A DNA stretch of 64,000 nucleotides, from NCBI GenBank assembly GCA_019083985.1, contig JAHRCV010000003.1:372001-436000 (forward strand), read 5' to 3'. Of the stretch, positions 38,468-47,967 are shown one piece after another. The translations under genes were made by a program, and so were the position numbers. The notes beneath the pieces were generated by a model that ran no database searches, was not told the origin of the DNA, and worked only from the letters and a program-made list of their open reading frames with translations. Within the stretch, counting starts at the first letter, position 1; every line of letters starts with the position of its first letter. The stretch is from Rhizobiales bacterium TNE-4. GTDB lineage: Bacteria > Pseudomonadota > Alphaproteobacteria > Rhizobiales > Beijerinckiaceae.

Positions 38468-38785
38468 TCAGGGCGTCTCAGTGTGGTTCCACCGGCTCTC
38501 GATGAGTCGAAAACCGCGGAAAGCGAGCCAACCCAGCGAGATGATATTACCCAAGACGCAGAGAAGCCCGAACAGCACGACAGCGACCCAAGGCTTCTCG
38601 AACAGCGCAATCACCAGCGCAAAGGCGATGAAGCCGGCATAAAGGTCAATCAGCGTCACCACACCCCATGGATCGCGGATCATCGCCGCAAAACTCTCGC
38701 CGATGGGCTTTTGGCCCATCGCCCAGATGATCGCGATGGTAAGAATGGCGGCAAATAAGAGCGAGGCGATCCGTTTCGGTGACAT
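38468..38785 (-). CDS. DUF1475 family membrane protein
   Basis: A 105-residue protein with three hydrophobic segments (IASLLFAAILTIAIIWAM, TLIDLYAGFIAFALVIALF and VAVVLFGLLCVLGNIISLGW). Its start codon overlaps the ligase stop (TAATG), so it is coupled to the DNA ligase. Function is unknown. Confidence 0.78.
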   Translation of the reverse strand: MSPKRIASLLFAAILTIAIIWAMGQKPIGESFAAMIRDPWGVVTLIDLYAGFIAFALVIALFEKPWVAVVLFGLLCVLGNIISLGWLAFRGFRLIESRWNHTETP

Positions 38786-40470
38786 TACGAGGTCCTTTCA
38801 TCCGGTTCGGATGGTGCGGCAAGGCGCATGGCGGCGCCATCGGCCAGTGTTTCCAGAGTTTCAATACGGTCGGCTTCGCGCGGTGGTTTGTCCCAGCGGA
38901 GCCGCGCAATGCGCGGAAAACGCATGGCGAGCCCGGATTTGTGCCGTGTCGAGCGCGACAGGCCTTCAAACGCAACCTCGAACACCAGCCCCTCATCGGC
39001 CGTATGCGTCACCTCACGCACCGGACCAAAGCGGTTTGTGGTGTTTCGGCGCACGAAAGCGTCGATCTGGCGTAATTCTGCGTCGGTGAAACCGAAATAG
39101 GCCTTGCCTACAGGAACAAGCTCATCACCATGAGGTCCCGCACGCCAGACCCCGAACGTGTAATCGGAATAGAAGGATGAGCGTTTGCCATGGCCGCGCT
39201 GGGCATACATCAGCACGGCATCCACCGTGAAAGGATCGCGCTTCCATTTGTACCAATAGCCCTTCGGCCGTCCCGGCAGATAGGTGCTGTTTGCACGTTT
39301 CAGCATCACGCCTTCGATCGCTTTCGCATCGGCGCCCAAAGCTGCCGGGTCACGCCGCGCGGCGCGCAACCCATCCCAGTCGTCGAACGGCACCACAGGT
39401 GAGAGATCGAGCCGTTCCGAACCATGTTCACGGATCAATCGCTTCAATCGCGCGCGCCGCTCAACAAAAGGCTCTTCGCGCCAATCACGGCCATCGGCGA
39501 ACAGGACATCGTAAGCGCGAATGGCGGCAGGCAATTCGGCCAGCATTTTTGCGTTTACGGCTGTACGGTTCAGCCGCTTTTGCAGCGTGTTGAAATCCTG
39601 CACGACGCCGTCGCGAATGATGAGCAATTCGCCATCGATGGCCGCATCAATACCGGATAACGCATCGGCGAGATCGGGGAACGCGTTTGAGATATCTTCG
39701 CCCGTGCGCGAATAAAGCCGTGTCACGACGCGGCCGTCCTCGTCACGTGCTGAGGCGGCCTGCACGCGAATACCGTCCCATTTCCATTCAGCGATGAAGT
39801 CTTTTGCATCAAGCGTATCAAAATCGTCTTCTTCGATGGTATGAGCCAACATCACGGGGCGGAATGGCGCAGGATCGGAATGTTCGGGCCGCGGGCCATG
39901 CCCTTCCGCCCACGCAAATAATTCGCGATAGGGCGGCGTCACGCCATGCCAGACATCTTCAATCGCATCGGGCGCATGCGGGCCAAGGGCGGCGATGGCA
40001 GTCTTCGCAAGCCGTGCCGAAACACCAATCCGCAAGCCGCCTGTGATGAGTTTCAGCAAAGCCCAGCGGCCTGTCTCGTCGAGCGCATCGAGCCATGCCG
40101 CGAGCCGATGTGGCAATTCCGTCTTACTCAAACTCGCTAGCGTCTCAACAACAGTGCTGAGCGAGGGTTGTTCCGGGATTTCATCTTGCGGGCGTGCTGC
40201 AACGGGCCAGATTAGTGCCGCCGTTTCCGAAAGATCGCCAACGAAATCGTAAGACAGGCCAAACAGCACCGGATCTGTGCGCTCACTCACCAGCGTCCGG
40301 ATCAATGCAGGCTTGGCATGTTTGAACGAGAGGGCACCGGTGAGAGCTGCGAGTGCATAGCCACGTTCAGGATCGGGCGTGGTTGCGAAATAATCGCGCA
40401 GCAGAATAACTTTTGCGTTGCGCCGTGGCTCATAGGCGAGCCGGTCAATCAGTGTGGCGAAGCGGTTCAT
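38785..40470 (-). CDS. ATP-dependent DNA ligase (ligase-associated repair cluster)
   Basis: A 561-residue ligase. The adenylated lysine is Lys230 in AEWKWDGIR; an N-terminal DNA-binding domain (1-200), the nucleotidyltransferase domain with ELLI, VMLKR and YWYKWKRD motifs and the OB-fold follow in order. It matches the bacterial ligase (LigC-like, TIGR04120) that co-occurs with an exonuclease, an Lhr-type helicase and PdeM, all within 7 kb here. Its start overlaps the exonuclease stop by 4 bases. Confidence 0.9.
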   Translation of the reverse strand: MNRFATLIDRLAYEPRRNAKVILLRDYFATTPDPERGYALAALTGALSFKHAKPALIRTLVSERTDPVLFGLSYDFVGDLSETAALIWPVAARPQDEIPEQPSLSTVVETLASLSKTELPHRLAAWLDALDETGRWALLKLITGGLRIGVSARLAKTAIAALGPHAPDAIEDVWHGVTPPYRELFAWAEGHGPRPEHSDPAPFRPVMLAHTIEEDDFDTLDAKDFIAEWKWDGIRVQAASARDEDGRVVTRLYSRTGEDISNAFPDLADALSGIDAAIDGELLIIRDGVVQDFNTLQKRLNRTAVNAKMLAELPAAIRAYDVLFADGRDWREEPFVERRARLKRLIREHGSERLDLSPVVPFDDWDGLRAARRDPAALGADAKAIEGVMLKRANSTYLPGRPKGYWYKWKRDPFTVDAVLMYAQRGHGKRSSFYSDYTFGVWRAGPHGDELVPVGKAYFGFTDAELRQIDAFVRRNTTNRFGPVREVTHTADEGLVFEVAFEGLSRSTRHKSGLAMRFPRIARLRWDKPPREADRIETLETLADGAAMRLAAPSEPDERTS

Positions 40471-41516
40471 GCGGCACCGCTTGCTTGTTGGCTATCGTGT
40501 GGCAGGGCAGGCTCTGCCTCGCCCTCATCGCCATAGCCGACCATATGGAGCGGTTGCGCACGCAAGCCTTGCACATGGCACCAATGAACGAGCGCATCTT
40601 CTGCGCCATGGGTAACCCAGATTTCACCAGCACCTGTTTCGCGGATCGTGCGGCAAAGATCTTCCCAATCGGCGTGATCTGAAACAACAAGCGGCAATTC
40701 GACACCGCGTTGCCGCGCTCGTGCACGAATACGCATCCAGCCTGATGCAAAAGCAGTGATTGGATCGGCGAAGCGCCGTGTCCAGCGATCCTGAATGGCG
40801 GAGGGCGGACAAATCACGATTTCGCCCGCGAGCGTTCCATCCTCAGCGCTGATTTTACGGATGTCGCCTAAATCAACACCATGCGCTTGATAAAGCCGTG
40901 TGAGAGTCTCGAGCGCGCCATGGATGTAGATTGGTTTCTCGTAACCCGCCTCACGGATTAGCGCCATCAGGCGCTGCGCTTTGCCCAGCGCGTAAGCGCC
41001 GATGAGATGGGTCTGTTCTGGAAATTGCTGCAGCGAGCGCAACAATTTTTGAACTTCATCGCCGAGTGGCGGATGGCGAAACACCGGCAAACCAAAGGTC
41101 GCCTCGGTGACGAACACATCGCAGGGAACGACTTGAAACGGTGCGCAGGTAGGATCCGGCGCGCGTTTATAATCGCCTGATACGACAATCCGTAGCGGCC
41201 CCGCTTCCACCAAAATCTGCGCCGAGCCGAGCACATGGCCCGCAGGTGCGAAGCTGAATTTGGTGTCGCCGATCGTCACGCTCTCGCCATAACGCACCGC
41301 TTGCGTCGATCCTGCGAAGTTTGCGCCGTAACGCACACCCATAATGGCGAGCGTTTCAGGTGTGGCGAGCACCGCCCCATGTCCGGCACGGGCATGGTCG
41401 GAATGGCCATGAGTGATGAGCGCGCGTTCGACCGGCCGCACCGGATCGATGAACACATCGGCGGGCGGGCAATAGAGGCCTTGGGGCAGAACCTTCAACA
41501 GATCGGTTGGGCGCAT
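40467..41516 (-). CDS. Ligase-associated exonuclease
   Basis: A 349-residue metallo-beta-lactamase-fold nuclease of the SNM1/Artemis-like type. The metal motif HGHSDHA (36-42) and later VFVTEATFG, VSDHADW and THG(A)ED segments are present. It matches the exonuclease of the ligase-associated DNA damage response set (TIGR04122). First gene of the minus arm; 50 bp separates it from the divergently read methyltransferase. Confidence 0.88.
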   Translation of the reverse strand: MRPTDLLKVLPQGLYCPPADVFIDPVRPVERALITHGHSDHARAGHGAVLATPETLAIMGVRYGANFAGSTQAVRYGESVTIGDTKFSFAPAGHVLGSAQILVEAGPLRIVVSGDYKRAPDPTCAPFQVVPCDVFVTEATFGLPVFRHPPLGDEVQKLLRSLQQFPEQTHLIGAYALGKAQRLMALIREAGYEKPIYIHGALETLTRLYQAHGVDLGDIRKISAEDGTLAGEIVICPPSAIQDRWTRRFADPITAFASGWMRIRARARQRGVELPLVVSDHADWEDLCRTIRETGAGEIWVTHGAEDALVHWCHVQGLRAQPLHMVGYGDEGEAEPALPHDSQQASGAA

Positions 41517-41566
41517 CCCTCACAGATAGTCTTTACCGGCAGGGATGGAAGCGCGATAAGCCCGCA

Positions 41567-42469
41567 ATGTCCTCTTCTCTCCTGTCCTCTGGCGATCTCT
41601 TGGCCGACCGCCGCTATGCTTACGCCATGGCGGCCGCCAAAGAGGCCGATCATGAAGCTGCAGCTGATCTCTTGGCGCAGACGCTGGAAATCGTGCCCGG
41701 CTGGCCGCCGGCGCTCCTCGCGCTCGGGGATGCGAAATGGGCCTTGAATGATCGTGATGCTGCCATCGCGGCCTGGCAGAACGCATTGCAAGGCGATCCG
41801 GATGACCGGTTGGGCGCGCGTCCGCGTTTAGCCCGCCTTGGCATCGGCGCACCCGAAGAGGCGGTGGGCGATGCTTATATCCGCGCCCTGTTTGACGATT
41901 ATGCGCCTCGCTTCGACAGCCATTTGCGCGGTGCGCTGGGCTATTCGGGGCCCGAAACAATCATGGCCGCGCTGGAGCGGATCAGGCCTGCGGCCCGCTT
42001 CGCCCGTGCGCTTGATCTTGGCTGTGGCACGGGCCTGATGGGCGCGGTGATCAGGCCCCACGTCGATTGGCTCGGTGGCTGCGACCTGTCCCCGGCCATG
42101 GTGGCGAAGGCGGACGCCAAAGCGCTTTACGACGACCTGAAGGCCGAAGCTTTGTTGGCCTATCTCACCGGCCAAAGCGCCGATCTCGTCCTTGCAGCGG
42201 ATGTGCTCGTCTATATTGGCGATCTCGCGCCAGTGTTTGCCGCGGTCGCCGCCACACTGCCGCAGGGCGGTTTGTTTGCCTTTACCGTCCAGAAGGGTGC
42301 GAGCGGCATCTCGCTCGGCGAAGATTTGCGATATGCCCATGCGCCAGAGCAACTTCGTCTGTGGGCGGCCGCCGCAGGCTTCATGGTTGCAACGCTCGAG
42401 GACTGCACCACCCGGCTTGATCGTGGCGTGCCGGTGCCCGGTCTCGTCGTTGTGCTGCGAAAAGGATGA
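41567..42469 (+). CDS. TPR-containing methyltransferase (COG4976-like)
   Basis: A 300-residue protein with an N-terminal tetratricopeptide part (about 1-90) and a SAM-dependent methyltransferase domain (SAM motif ALDLGCGTG at 148-156; VYIGDL after VLAADVL). ATG 41567 is chosen as the conserved start; the frame is open further into the exonuclease gene. The acceptor is unknown. It is coupled to the helicase by a 4-base overlap (ATGA), and is not a described member of the repair set. Confidence 0.82.
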   Translation: MSSSLLSSGDLLADRRYAYAMAAAKEADHEAAADLLAQTLEIVPGWPPALLALGDAKWALNDRDAAIAAWQNALQGDPDDRLGARPRLARLGIGAPEEAVGDAYIRALFDDYAPRFDSHLRGALGYSGPETIMAALERIRPAARFARALDLGCGTGLMGAVIRPHVDWLGGCDLSPAMVAKADAKALYDDLKAEALLAYLTGQSADLVLAADVLVYIGDLAPVFAAVAATLPQGGLFAFTVQKGASGISLGEDLRYAHAPEQLRLWAAAAGFMVATLEDCTTRLDRGVPVPGLVVVLRKG

Positions 42470-44985
42470 CAGGGCCCGCCCGCGACCCTAAATCTCCCTC
42501 CATGCCCAAGGCTGCGGACACTCTTTTGCCTCCCGCGTTCCGCGACTGGTTCGCCGCGCGGGGCTGGGAGCCGCGTGCGCACCAATTGGCGTTACTCGAA
42601 GCAGCCGATCGCAATGCGTCTGCGTTGTTGGTCGCACCGACAGGGGCTGGCAAAACGCTGGCGGGTTTTCTCCCCTCGCTGACAAAGCTCGCGCGCAAAC
42701 GCAACCGGCGGGGCTTGCATACGCTCTACCTCTCACCCTTGAAGGCGCTTGCTGTCGATATTGCGCGTAATCTCGAAGCGCCTGTGCGCGAGATGAATTT
42801 GCCGATCCGGATCGAAACGCGCACGGGTGATACATCAGCGCATAAAAAGGCGCGGCAGAAAACGAGCCCACCCGACATTCTGCTGACAACGCCGGAACAG
42901 CTCTCGCTCTTATTGTCGCATAAGGATGCGGACGAATTTTTCGGAACGCTCGATACGATCATTCTCGATGAACTCCATGCGCTCGTCACGTCGAAGCGCG
43001 GCGATCTTTTATCGCTGGCTTTGTCCCGTCTTTGGGCGCTGGCACCCCAAGCGCGCATGGTGGGATTGTCAGCCACCGTGCGTGAGCCCGAAACATTGGC
43101 GCGCTTTTTGGTGCCGCAGGATGGCGTGACGCCACAGGCCGAAATCGTCACGGTCAAAGGTGGCGCGCGCCCGCGCATCGGCATTATGGAAACCGCGCGC
43201 GCGCTCCCGCTTGCGGGGCACACGGCGCTTGCCGCCATGGGTGAGATCTATCACGCCATTGAAGCGCACAAACTCTCTCTCGTCTTCGTCAACACGCGGA
43301 TGCAGGCTGAATTCGTCTTTCAGGAATTATGGCGCATCAACGAACAGGCACTGCCGATCGGCTTGCATCATGGTTCGCTCGACGCCAGCCAGCGTCGCAA
43401 GGTCGAAGCGGCGATGAGCGCAGGACAGTTACGCGCTGTCGTTTGCACCTCGACGCTCGATCTCGGCATCGATTGGGGTGATGTCGATTGTGTGATCAAT
43501 GTCGGTGCACCCAAAGGCGCAAGTCGTCTCATGCAACGCATCGGCCGCGCTAATCATCGGCTTGATGAGCCGTCGAAAGCTATATTGGTCCCCGCCAACC
43601 GGTTCGAAATTCTCGAATGTCGTGCCGCACTCGATGCGGTGGAAGAGGCCGCGCAGGATACACCTGATCCACGCATCGGCGCGCTCGACGTTCTGGCACA
43701 GCATATTCTTGGCCTGGCGTGCGCTGCGCCTTTTGATGCTGATGCGCTTTTTGCTGAAATCACCCATGCGCAACCTTACGAAACGCTGACGCGCGCGCGT
43801 TTTGATGCCGTCCTCGATTTTGTTGCGACCGGTGGCTACGCCTTGAAAAACTACGATCGGTTTGCGCGCATCCGCCAAGGTGCAGATGGGCGATGGCGCG
43901 TCTCCAATCCGCGCATGGCGCAGCAATATCGGATGAATATCGGCACTATCATCGAAGCGACGATGCTCAAAGTGCGGTTGGGCCGCATGGTGAAAGGGAC
44001 AGATACGCTCCGCGGTGGACGCATCCTGGGTGAAGTCGAAGATTATTTTGCCGAAACGCTCGCGCCGGGCGACACTTTCATCTTCGCAGGCGAAGTCCTG
44101 CGTTTTGAAGGCATTGCCACGAATGAGGTGATCGTCACCCGATCAAAACCGGGGACCGATCCAAAAATTCCGTCTTGGGCCGGCGGCAAATTTCCGCTCT
44201 CGACCTTCTTGGCTGCACGTGTGCGCGCGATGATTGCGGCTACAGCAGAGTGGAAAAAGCTGCCGAAACAGGCGAGCGATTGGCTCGCCATGCAGCAAAA
44301 AAAGTCGCTCCTACCACCGCGCGATAAGCTGTTGGTCGAAACCTATCCGCGCGGCAATCGCTATTATTGTGTCATCTATTCGTTTGAAGGGCGCCTCGCG
44401 CACCAGACGCTTGGAATGCTGCTGACGCGTCGTCTTGAGCGCTTGCGGCTCAAGCCACTGGGCTTCGTCTGCAATGATTATGCGTTGGCGATATGGGGCA
44501 TGAGCAATCTTTCAACCGCCATTGCGACGGGCCGGCTTGATCTCGACGCGCTTTTTGCGCGCGATATGCTGGGTGACGACCTCGAAGAATGGCTAGATGA
44601 ATCGGCCCTGATGAAACGGACCTTTCGGAATTGCGCAATCATTTCCGGCCTCACCCCTCGCCGTTTCCCCGGCGATGAAAAGACCGGACGCCAGATGACG
44701 ATCTCGACTGATCTCATCTATGATGTGTTGCGGCGCCACCAGCCGGATCACATTTTGTTGCAGGCCGCGCGTGAAGATGCAGCGACAGGTCTTCTCGATC
44801 TCAAGCGCTTGTCCGATATGCTGGCACGCGTTGAAGGCAAGATCCTGCACAAGCCGCTTGATCGGGTTTCGCCCTTGGCCATTTCGGTGATGCTGGAAAT
44901 TGGCCGCGAGGCGATCTATGGCGAGGCCGCGGACACGATTCTGGAAGAGGCGGAAGCGGCCTTGATGGACGAAGCGTTGGCATGA
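42466..44985 (+). CDS. Ligase-associated DEXH-box helicase (Lhr type)
   Basis: An 839-residue superfamily 2 helicase. Walker A APTGAGKTLAGF (Lys63), motif II LDELHAL, SATV, and motif VI MQRIGRANHR are intact; the C-terminal half is the Lhr-core winged-helix and DUF4175-like part. It matches the DEXH helicase of the ligase-associated set (TIGR04121). ATG 42502 is an alternative start. Overlaps pdeM by 4 bases. Confidence 0.92.
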   Translation: MTGPARDPKSPSMPKAADTLLPPAFRDWFAARGWEPRAHQLALLEAADRNASALLVAPTGAGKTLAGFLPSLTKLARKRNRRGLHTLYLSPLKALAVDIARNLEAPVREMNLPIRIETRTGDTSAHKKARQKTSPPDILLTTPEQLSLLLSHKDADEFFGTLDTIILDELHALVTSKRGDLLSLALSRLWALAPQARMVGLSATVREPETLARFLVPQDGVTPQAEIVTVKGGARPRIGIMETARALPLAGHTALAAMGEIYHAIEAHKLSLVFVNTRMQAEFVFQELWRINEQALPIGLHHGSLDASQRRKVEAAMSAGQLRAVVCTSTLDLGIDWGDVDCVINVGAPKGASRLMQRIGRANHRLDEPSKAILVPANRFEILECRAALDAVEEAAQDTPDPRIGALDVLAQHILGLACAAPFDADALFAEITHAQPYETLTRARFDAVLDFVATGGYALKNYDRFARIRQGADGRWRVSNPRMAQQYRMNIGTIIEATMLKVRLGRMVKGTDTLRGGRILGEVEDYFAETLAPGDTFIFAGEVLRFEGIATNEVIVTRSKPGTDPKIPSWAGGKFPLSTFLAARVRAMIAATAEWKKLPKQASDWLAMQQKKSLLPPRDKLLVETYPRGNRYYCVIYSFEGRLAHQTLGMLLTRRLERLRLKPLGFVCNDYALAIWGMSNLSTAIATGRLDLDALFARDMLGDDLEEWLDESALMKRTFRNCAIISGLTPRRFPGDEKTGRQMTISTDLIYDVLRRHQPDHILLQAAREDAATGLLDLKRLSDMLARVEGKILHKPLDRVSPLAISVMLEIGREAIYGEAADTILEEAEAALMDEALA

Positions 44986-45686
44986 GTATCGCGGACGACA
45001 TGATGCGGACGGAAACGGTGATCGCGCTTGGTGGCGTCGATTTTATCGCCGATGTCTCGGGCGCATTGTTTGAGCCTGAGACGCGCATGCTGATCGTCGC
45101 TGACTGCCATTTCGAGAAAGGCTCGGCCTTAACGCGGCGCGGCCATGTGCTGCCGCCCTTCGACACGCGTGATACGTTAATCAGGCTTGAGGCGCTAACG
45201 CGCCGTTTCCGTCCCAGAGCGATCGTCTCGCTCGGTGATGGGTTTCATGATCGTGCGGCGGCGCTGCGTCTTTCTGATGATGATGTGGCGCGCTTGAGCG
45301 CGCTCGGTCGTGTTGCTGATCTGATTTGGATCGCGGGCAATCACGATCCCGAGCCCGTCACCAATCTGCCGGGAACATCCGTGATGGAATTGGCGCTCGG
45401 GGGCATCATGCTGCGGCATGAGCCGGGTGGCGCGGGCGATTATGAGATCGCTGGCCATTTGCATCCGGCTGCGAAAATCGCCGGGCGTGGACGGGCTCTG
45501 CGGCGTCGCTGTTTCGTCAGCGATGGGCGGCGGTGCATCTTGCCAGCCTTCGGCGCGTACACGGGCGGTCTCAACATCCTCGACGACGCCTTCACGCCTT
45601 ATCTCACGCGTGAGACATGGCGCATTCACGCACTCGGGCGCGACCGCCTTTACGGCATCGCGCCCGCTTTATTGCTAGGCGATTAA
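44982..45686 (+). CDS. pdeM: Ligase-associated DNA damage response endonuclease PdeM
   Basis: A 234-residue calcineurin-like metallophosphoesterase. Metal motifs are DCHFEKG, GDGFHD, GNHD and GHLHP. It matches the PdeM/TIGR04123 member of the ligase-associated cluster, which is described as a DNA endonuclease. Its stop shares TTAA with the converging DUF3429 gene. Confidence 0.88.
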   Translation: MSIADDMMRTETVIALGGVDFIADVSGALFEPETRMLIVADCHFEKGSALTRRGHVLPPFDTRDTLIRLEALTRRFRPRAIVSLGDGFHDRAAALRLSDDDVARLSALGRVADLIWIAGNHDPEPVTNLPGTSVMELALGGIMLRHEPGGAGDYEIAGHLHPAAKIAGRGRALRRRCFVSDGRRCILPAFGAYTGGLNILDDAFTPYLTRETWRIHALGRDRLYGIAPALLLGD

Positions 45687-46204
45687 GCCGGGATCGACAG
45701 GAACGGCCAGAGCGCGAGCGCGGTGATCAGGCAGCCGACAACACCAACAGTCAGGATCGTGCGCAGCGTACCGAACCAGCGTGGCGCGTGACCTTTTGAG
45801 ACAAGCGACACGTCGGCAACGCCGACGATCAGGAAGATCGCGATCAACCATGTGACGTCATGCGGCTTTGGCAGGAATAGGGCGACCCATGCGGCAAGCG
45901 GCACCACGACGGACAGAATGAACATCCGCACCGCGTGGGCAGAATTACCGTGCTTCAAAGCAACGCCCCAGCGGATCCCGCCGAGGAAGGCCAGAATGAT
46001 CGCGCCATAGGAGACAAGGACATCGCGCGCATAGCCCGGTGTCCAGCCGATCCGGTTTTCCATTTGCAAGACGTAAAGGGCGGTTAGGCCGATGAAGGGA
46101 ATAAGTCCCAAAAGGCCGAGCCACAACGCCATCGGCGGGATCGAACGGTCATCGGTTTCGGGCTCTGCCTGATGGTGGTGGGTCGTCTGTGACATGAAAC
46201 GCAT
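45683..46204 (-). CDS. DUF3429 family membrane protein
   Basis: A 173-residue inner-membrane protein with about five hydrophobic segments (LWLGLLGLIPFIGLTALYVL begins the first). ATG 46204 is chosen because AAGGG is 5 bases before it and it overlaps the upstream stop by one base; ATG 46195 also fits. Function is unknown. Confidence 0.78.
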   Translation of the reverse strand: MRFMSQTTHHHQAEPETDDRSIPPMALWLGLLGLIPFIGLTALYVLQMENRIGWTPGYARDVLVSYGAIILAFLGGIRWGVALKHGNSAHAVRMFILSVVVPLAAWVALFLPKPHDVTWLIAIFLIVGVADVSLVSKGHAPRWFGTLRTILTVGVVGCLITALALWPFLSIPA

Positions 46205-46950
46205 CAATCCCTTCTGAAGATCACGCTGGCGAGCCAGCCGAAGCACAGCGCCATCGCGGCTGTGGCCATACCATACAAAACGCCATGATCGCGAGCCTCG
46301 CGCGCAATCAATTGCTCAAACCCGACTTTTCCGACGGTAAAGAAGGTTTCGGCCTGTGCGAGCCTCACGCCACCGGCGAAGAGCGAAACCTCGACATTGT
46401 AGATGCCCAGCGGCCCTGTGGCAGGCACATCAAGCGTCGCACGGAAGACATCGGGGGTGAGGAAGGCAACATCCCGGTCGCGGATTGTGAAGAGGTCATC
46501 CTCTTTTTTGAGCCTGATCAGCGCGGCGCCAAAATCATCTGCCAAGGCTGCGCCTTTGGGCAGCACATGGCTCTCAATCCGCATCCCAAAACGATCGATG
46601 AAGTCCCGATCGACAATGTCGGTGAAAGGGCGTGTGCCTATCAAAGCGAGCGTTGCTGGCACATCGGCGAATTTGCGCTGCTCGCGGTTGATCCAGATGG
46701 GACCGAAGCGTTCTTTACGCCGCACGGTTACGAGACCCGATGGCCCTTTGATGCTGATGAGAATGTCATAGGCATCGGCGCGTGTTGCACTCCGCCCGTC
46801 GCGCACGACGACGCCGAAGAGAGCGAGCTGTGCGCCTGTATACGTTGAATTGATATCGACATGCTGGTTCGACAGTGAAATCACGAGGCTTTCCGCCCGT
46901 GCGCTACCGAGCCATGCAAGGCTTGCGATCAGCAGAAGAAGCGCTCTCAT
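46204..46950 (-). CDS. TIGR02186 family exported protein
   Basis: A 248-residue protein with a signal peptide (MRALLLLIASLAWLGSARA), a beta-rich periplasmic part and a C-terminal membrane segment (GMATAAMALCFGWLASVIF). TIGR02186 genes usually sit beside TauE/SafE permeases, as here. ATG 46950 overlaps the permease stop by 4 bases. Function unknown; it may be an accessory of the permease. Confidence 0.82.
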   Translation of the reverse strand: MRALLLLIASLAWLGSARAESLVISLSNQHVDINSTYTGAQLALFGVVVRDGRSATRADAYDILISIKGPSGLVTVRRKERFGPIWINREQRKFADVPATLALIGTRPFTDIVDRDFIDRFGMRIESHVLPKGAALADDFGAALIRLKKEDDLFTIRDRDVAFLTPDVFRATLDVPATGPLGIYNVEVSLFAGGVRLAQAETFFTVGKVGFEQLIAREARDHGVLYGMATAAMALCFGWLASVIFRRD

Positions 46951-47873
46951 CGCCGCGTCTCCTGGGTTCCGAAGGAATAGGGTTCTTGCGGTGGGACTAG
47001 AATATCGAGCGAAAACCGGGCGCCAATGGTGAGGATTAGCACAGCCAGCATGAGCCTGAACCAATCGCCCCGGACATTACGCGCAGCGCGTGCACCGAAT
47101 TGTGCCCCGAAAACGCCACCGAGAATGAGAACCATCGCGAGCATGATATCGACCGCCTGATTGGTCGCTGCATGCAAGATGGTCGCTGCGAGCATGGTGA
47201 AAAGAATTTGAAACAGCGATGTGCCAACCACCACGGCGGTGGGGACGCGGAAAAAATAGATCAGCGCAGGCACCATCAAAAAGCCGCCGCCAATACCCAG
47301 AATGGCACCGACAAAACCGATGAGCAGCGCGAGGACAAGAAGCGGGATGATGCTCGCTTCAAGATTGGATTGCGAAAACTGCATCGAAAAAGGCAGTTTG
47401 AAATACCAAGGCTTATGTACACGCTGTGCGCCGGGTGCGGACTGGCCACGCCGTTTGGCGATCAGCGTCTTCACACTTTCGATGAGCATCAGCCCGCCGA
47501 CACTGAAGAGCAGTGTGACATAGGAAAGAACGATCACAAGATCGAGCTGGCCGATGCGCCGGAGCGCGCCAAAGGCCCAGACGCCGAGCACCGTGCCAAT
47601 CATGCCGCCGCAGAGGAGCAACAGGCCAAGCCGCACATCGAGCGCTTGTCGTCGCCAATAAGCGAGCGTTCCGGTGGTTGACGATGCAGCGATCTGTGCG
47701 GAGCCGGTTGCCACGGCAATCGCGGGGGGCACACCCATGAAAATCAGAAGCGGGGTCATCATGAAGCCGCCGCCAATGCCGAACATGCCTGAAATGAAAC
47801 CAACGGCCGCGCTCACCGCCAGCACGGTCAAGACGTTGATCGGCATTTCGGCGATGGGCAGGTACAGTTCCAA
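46947..47873 (-). CDS. TauE/SafE family sulfite exporter-like permease
   Basis: A 308-residue membrane protein with two TauE/SafE repeats, each opening with a Gly-rich helix (GFISGMFGIGGGFMMTPLLI and GFVGAILGIGGGFLMVPALI). Members move sulfite, sulfonates or related anions. Upstream of TIGR02186 and DUF3429 in one unit. Confidence 0.9.
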   Translation of the reverse strand: MELYLPIAEMPINVLTVLAVSAAVGFISGMFGIGGGFMMTPLLIFMGVPPAIAVATGSAQIAASSTTGTLAYWRRQALDVRLGLLLLCGGMIGTVLGVWAFGALRRIGQLDLVIVLSYVTLLFSVGGLMLIESVKTLIAKRRGQSAPGAQRVHKPWYFKLPFSMQFSQSNLEASIIPLLVLALLIGFVGAILGIGGGFLMVPALIYFFRVPTAVVVGTSLFQILFTMLAATILHAATNQAVDIMLAMVLILGGVFGAQFGARAARNVRGDWFRLMLAVLILTIGARFSLDILVPPQEPYSFGTQETRR

Positions 47874-47938
47874 ACCAGAGACGCTCCGTGGCGCCCCGGG
47901 AGATTCGGGGCACGCGCGGGGCGCACACTAGCGGAAAT

Positions 47939-47962
47939 GCGGCGGGAAGTTCATCCCGCCGC
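47939..47962. terminator. Stem-loop between Sel1 and TauE genes
   Basis: A 9-bp stem (GCGGCGGGA / TCCCGCCGC, loop 6). It lies after the Sel1 stop codon on the minus strand. It lacks a clear U tract, so termination is likely but not certain. Confidence 0.45.
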
Positions 47963-47967
47963 GCGTA

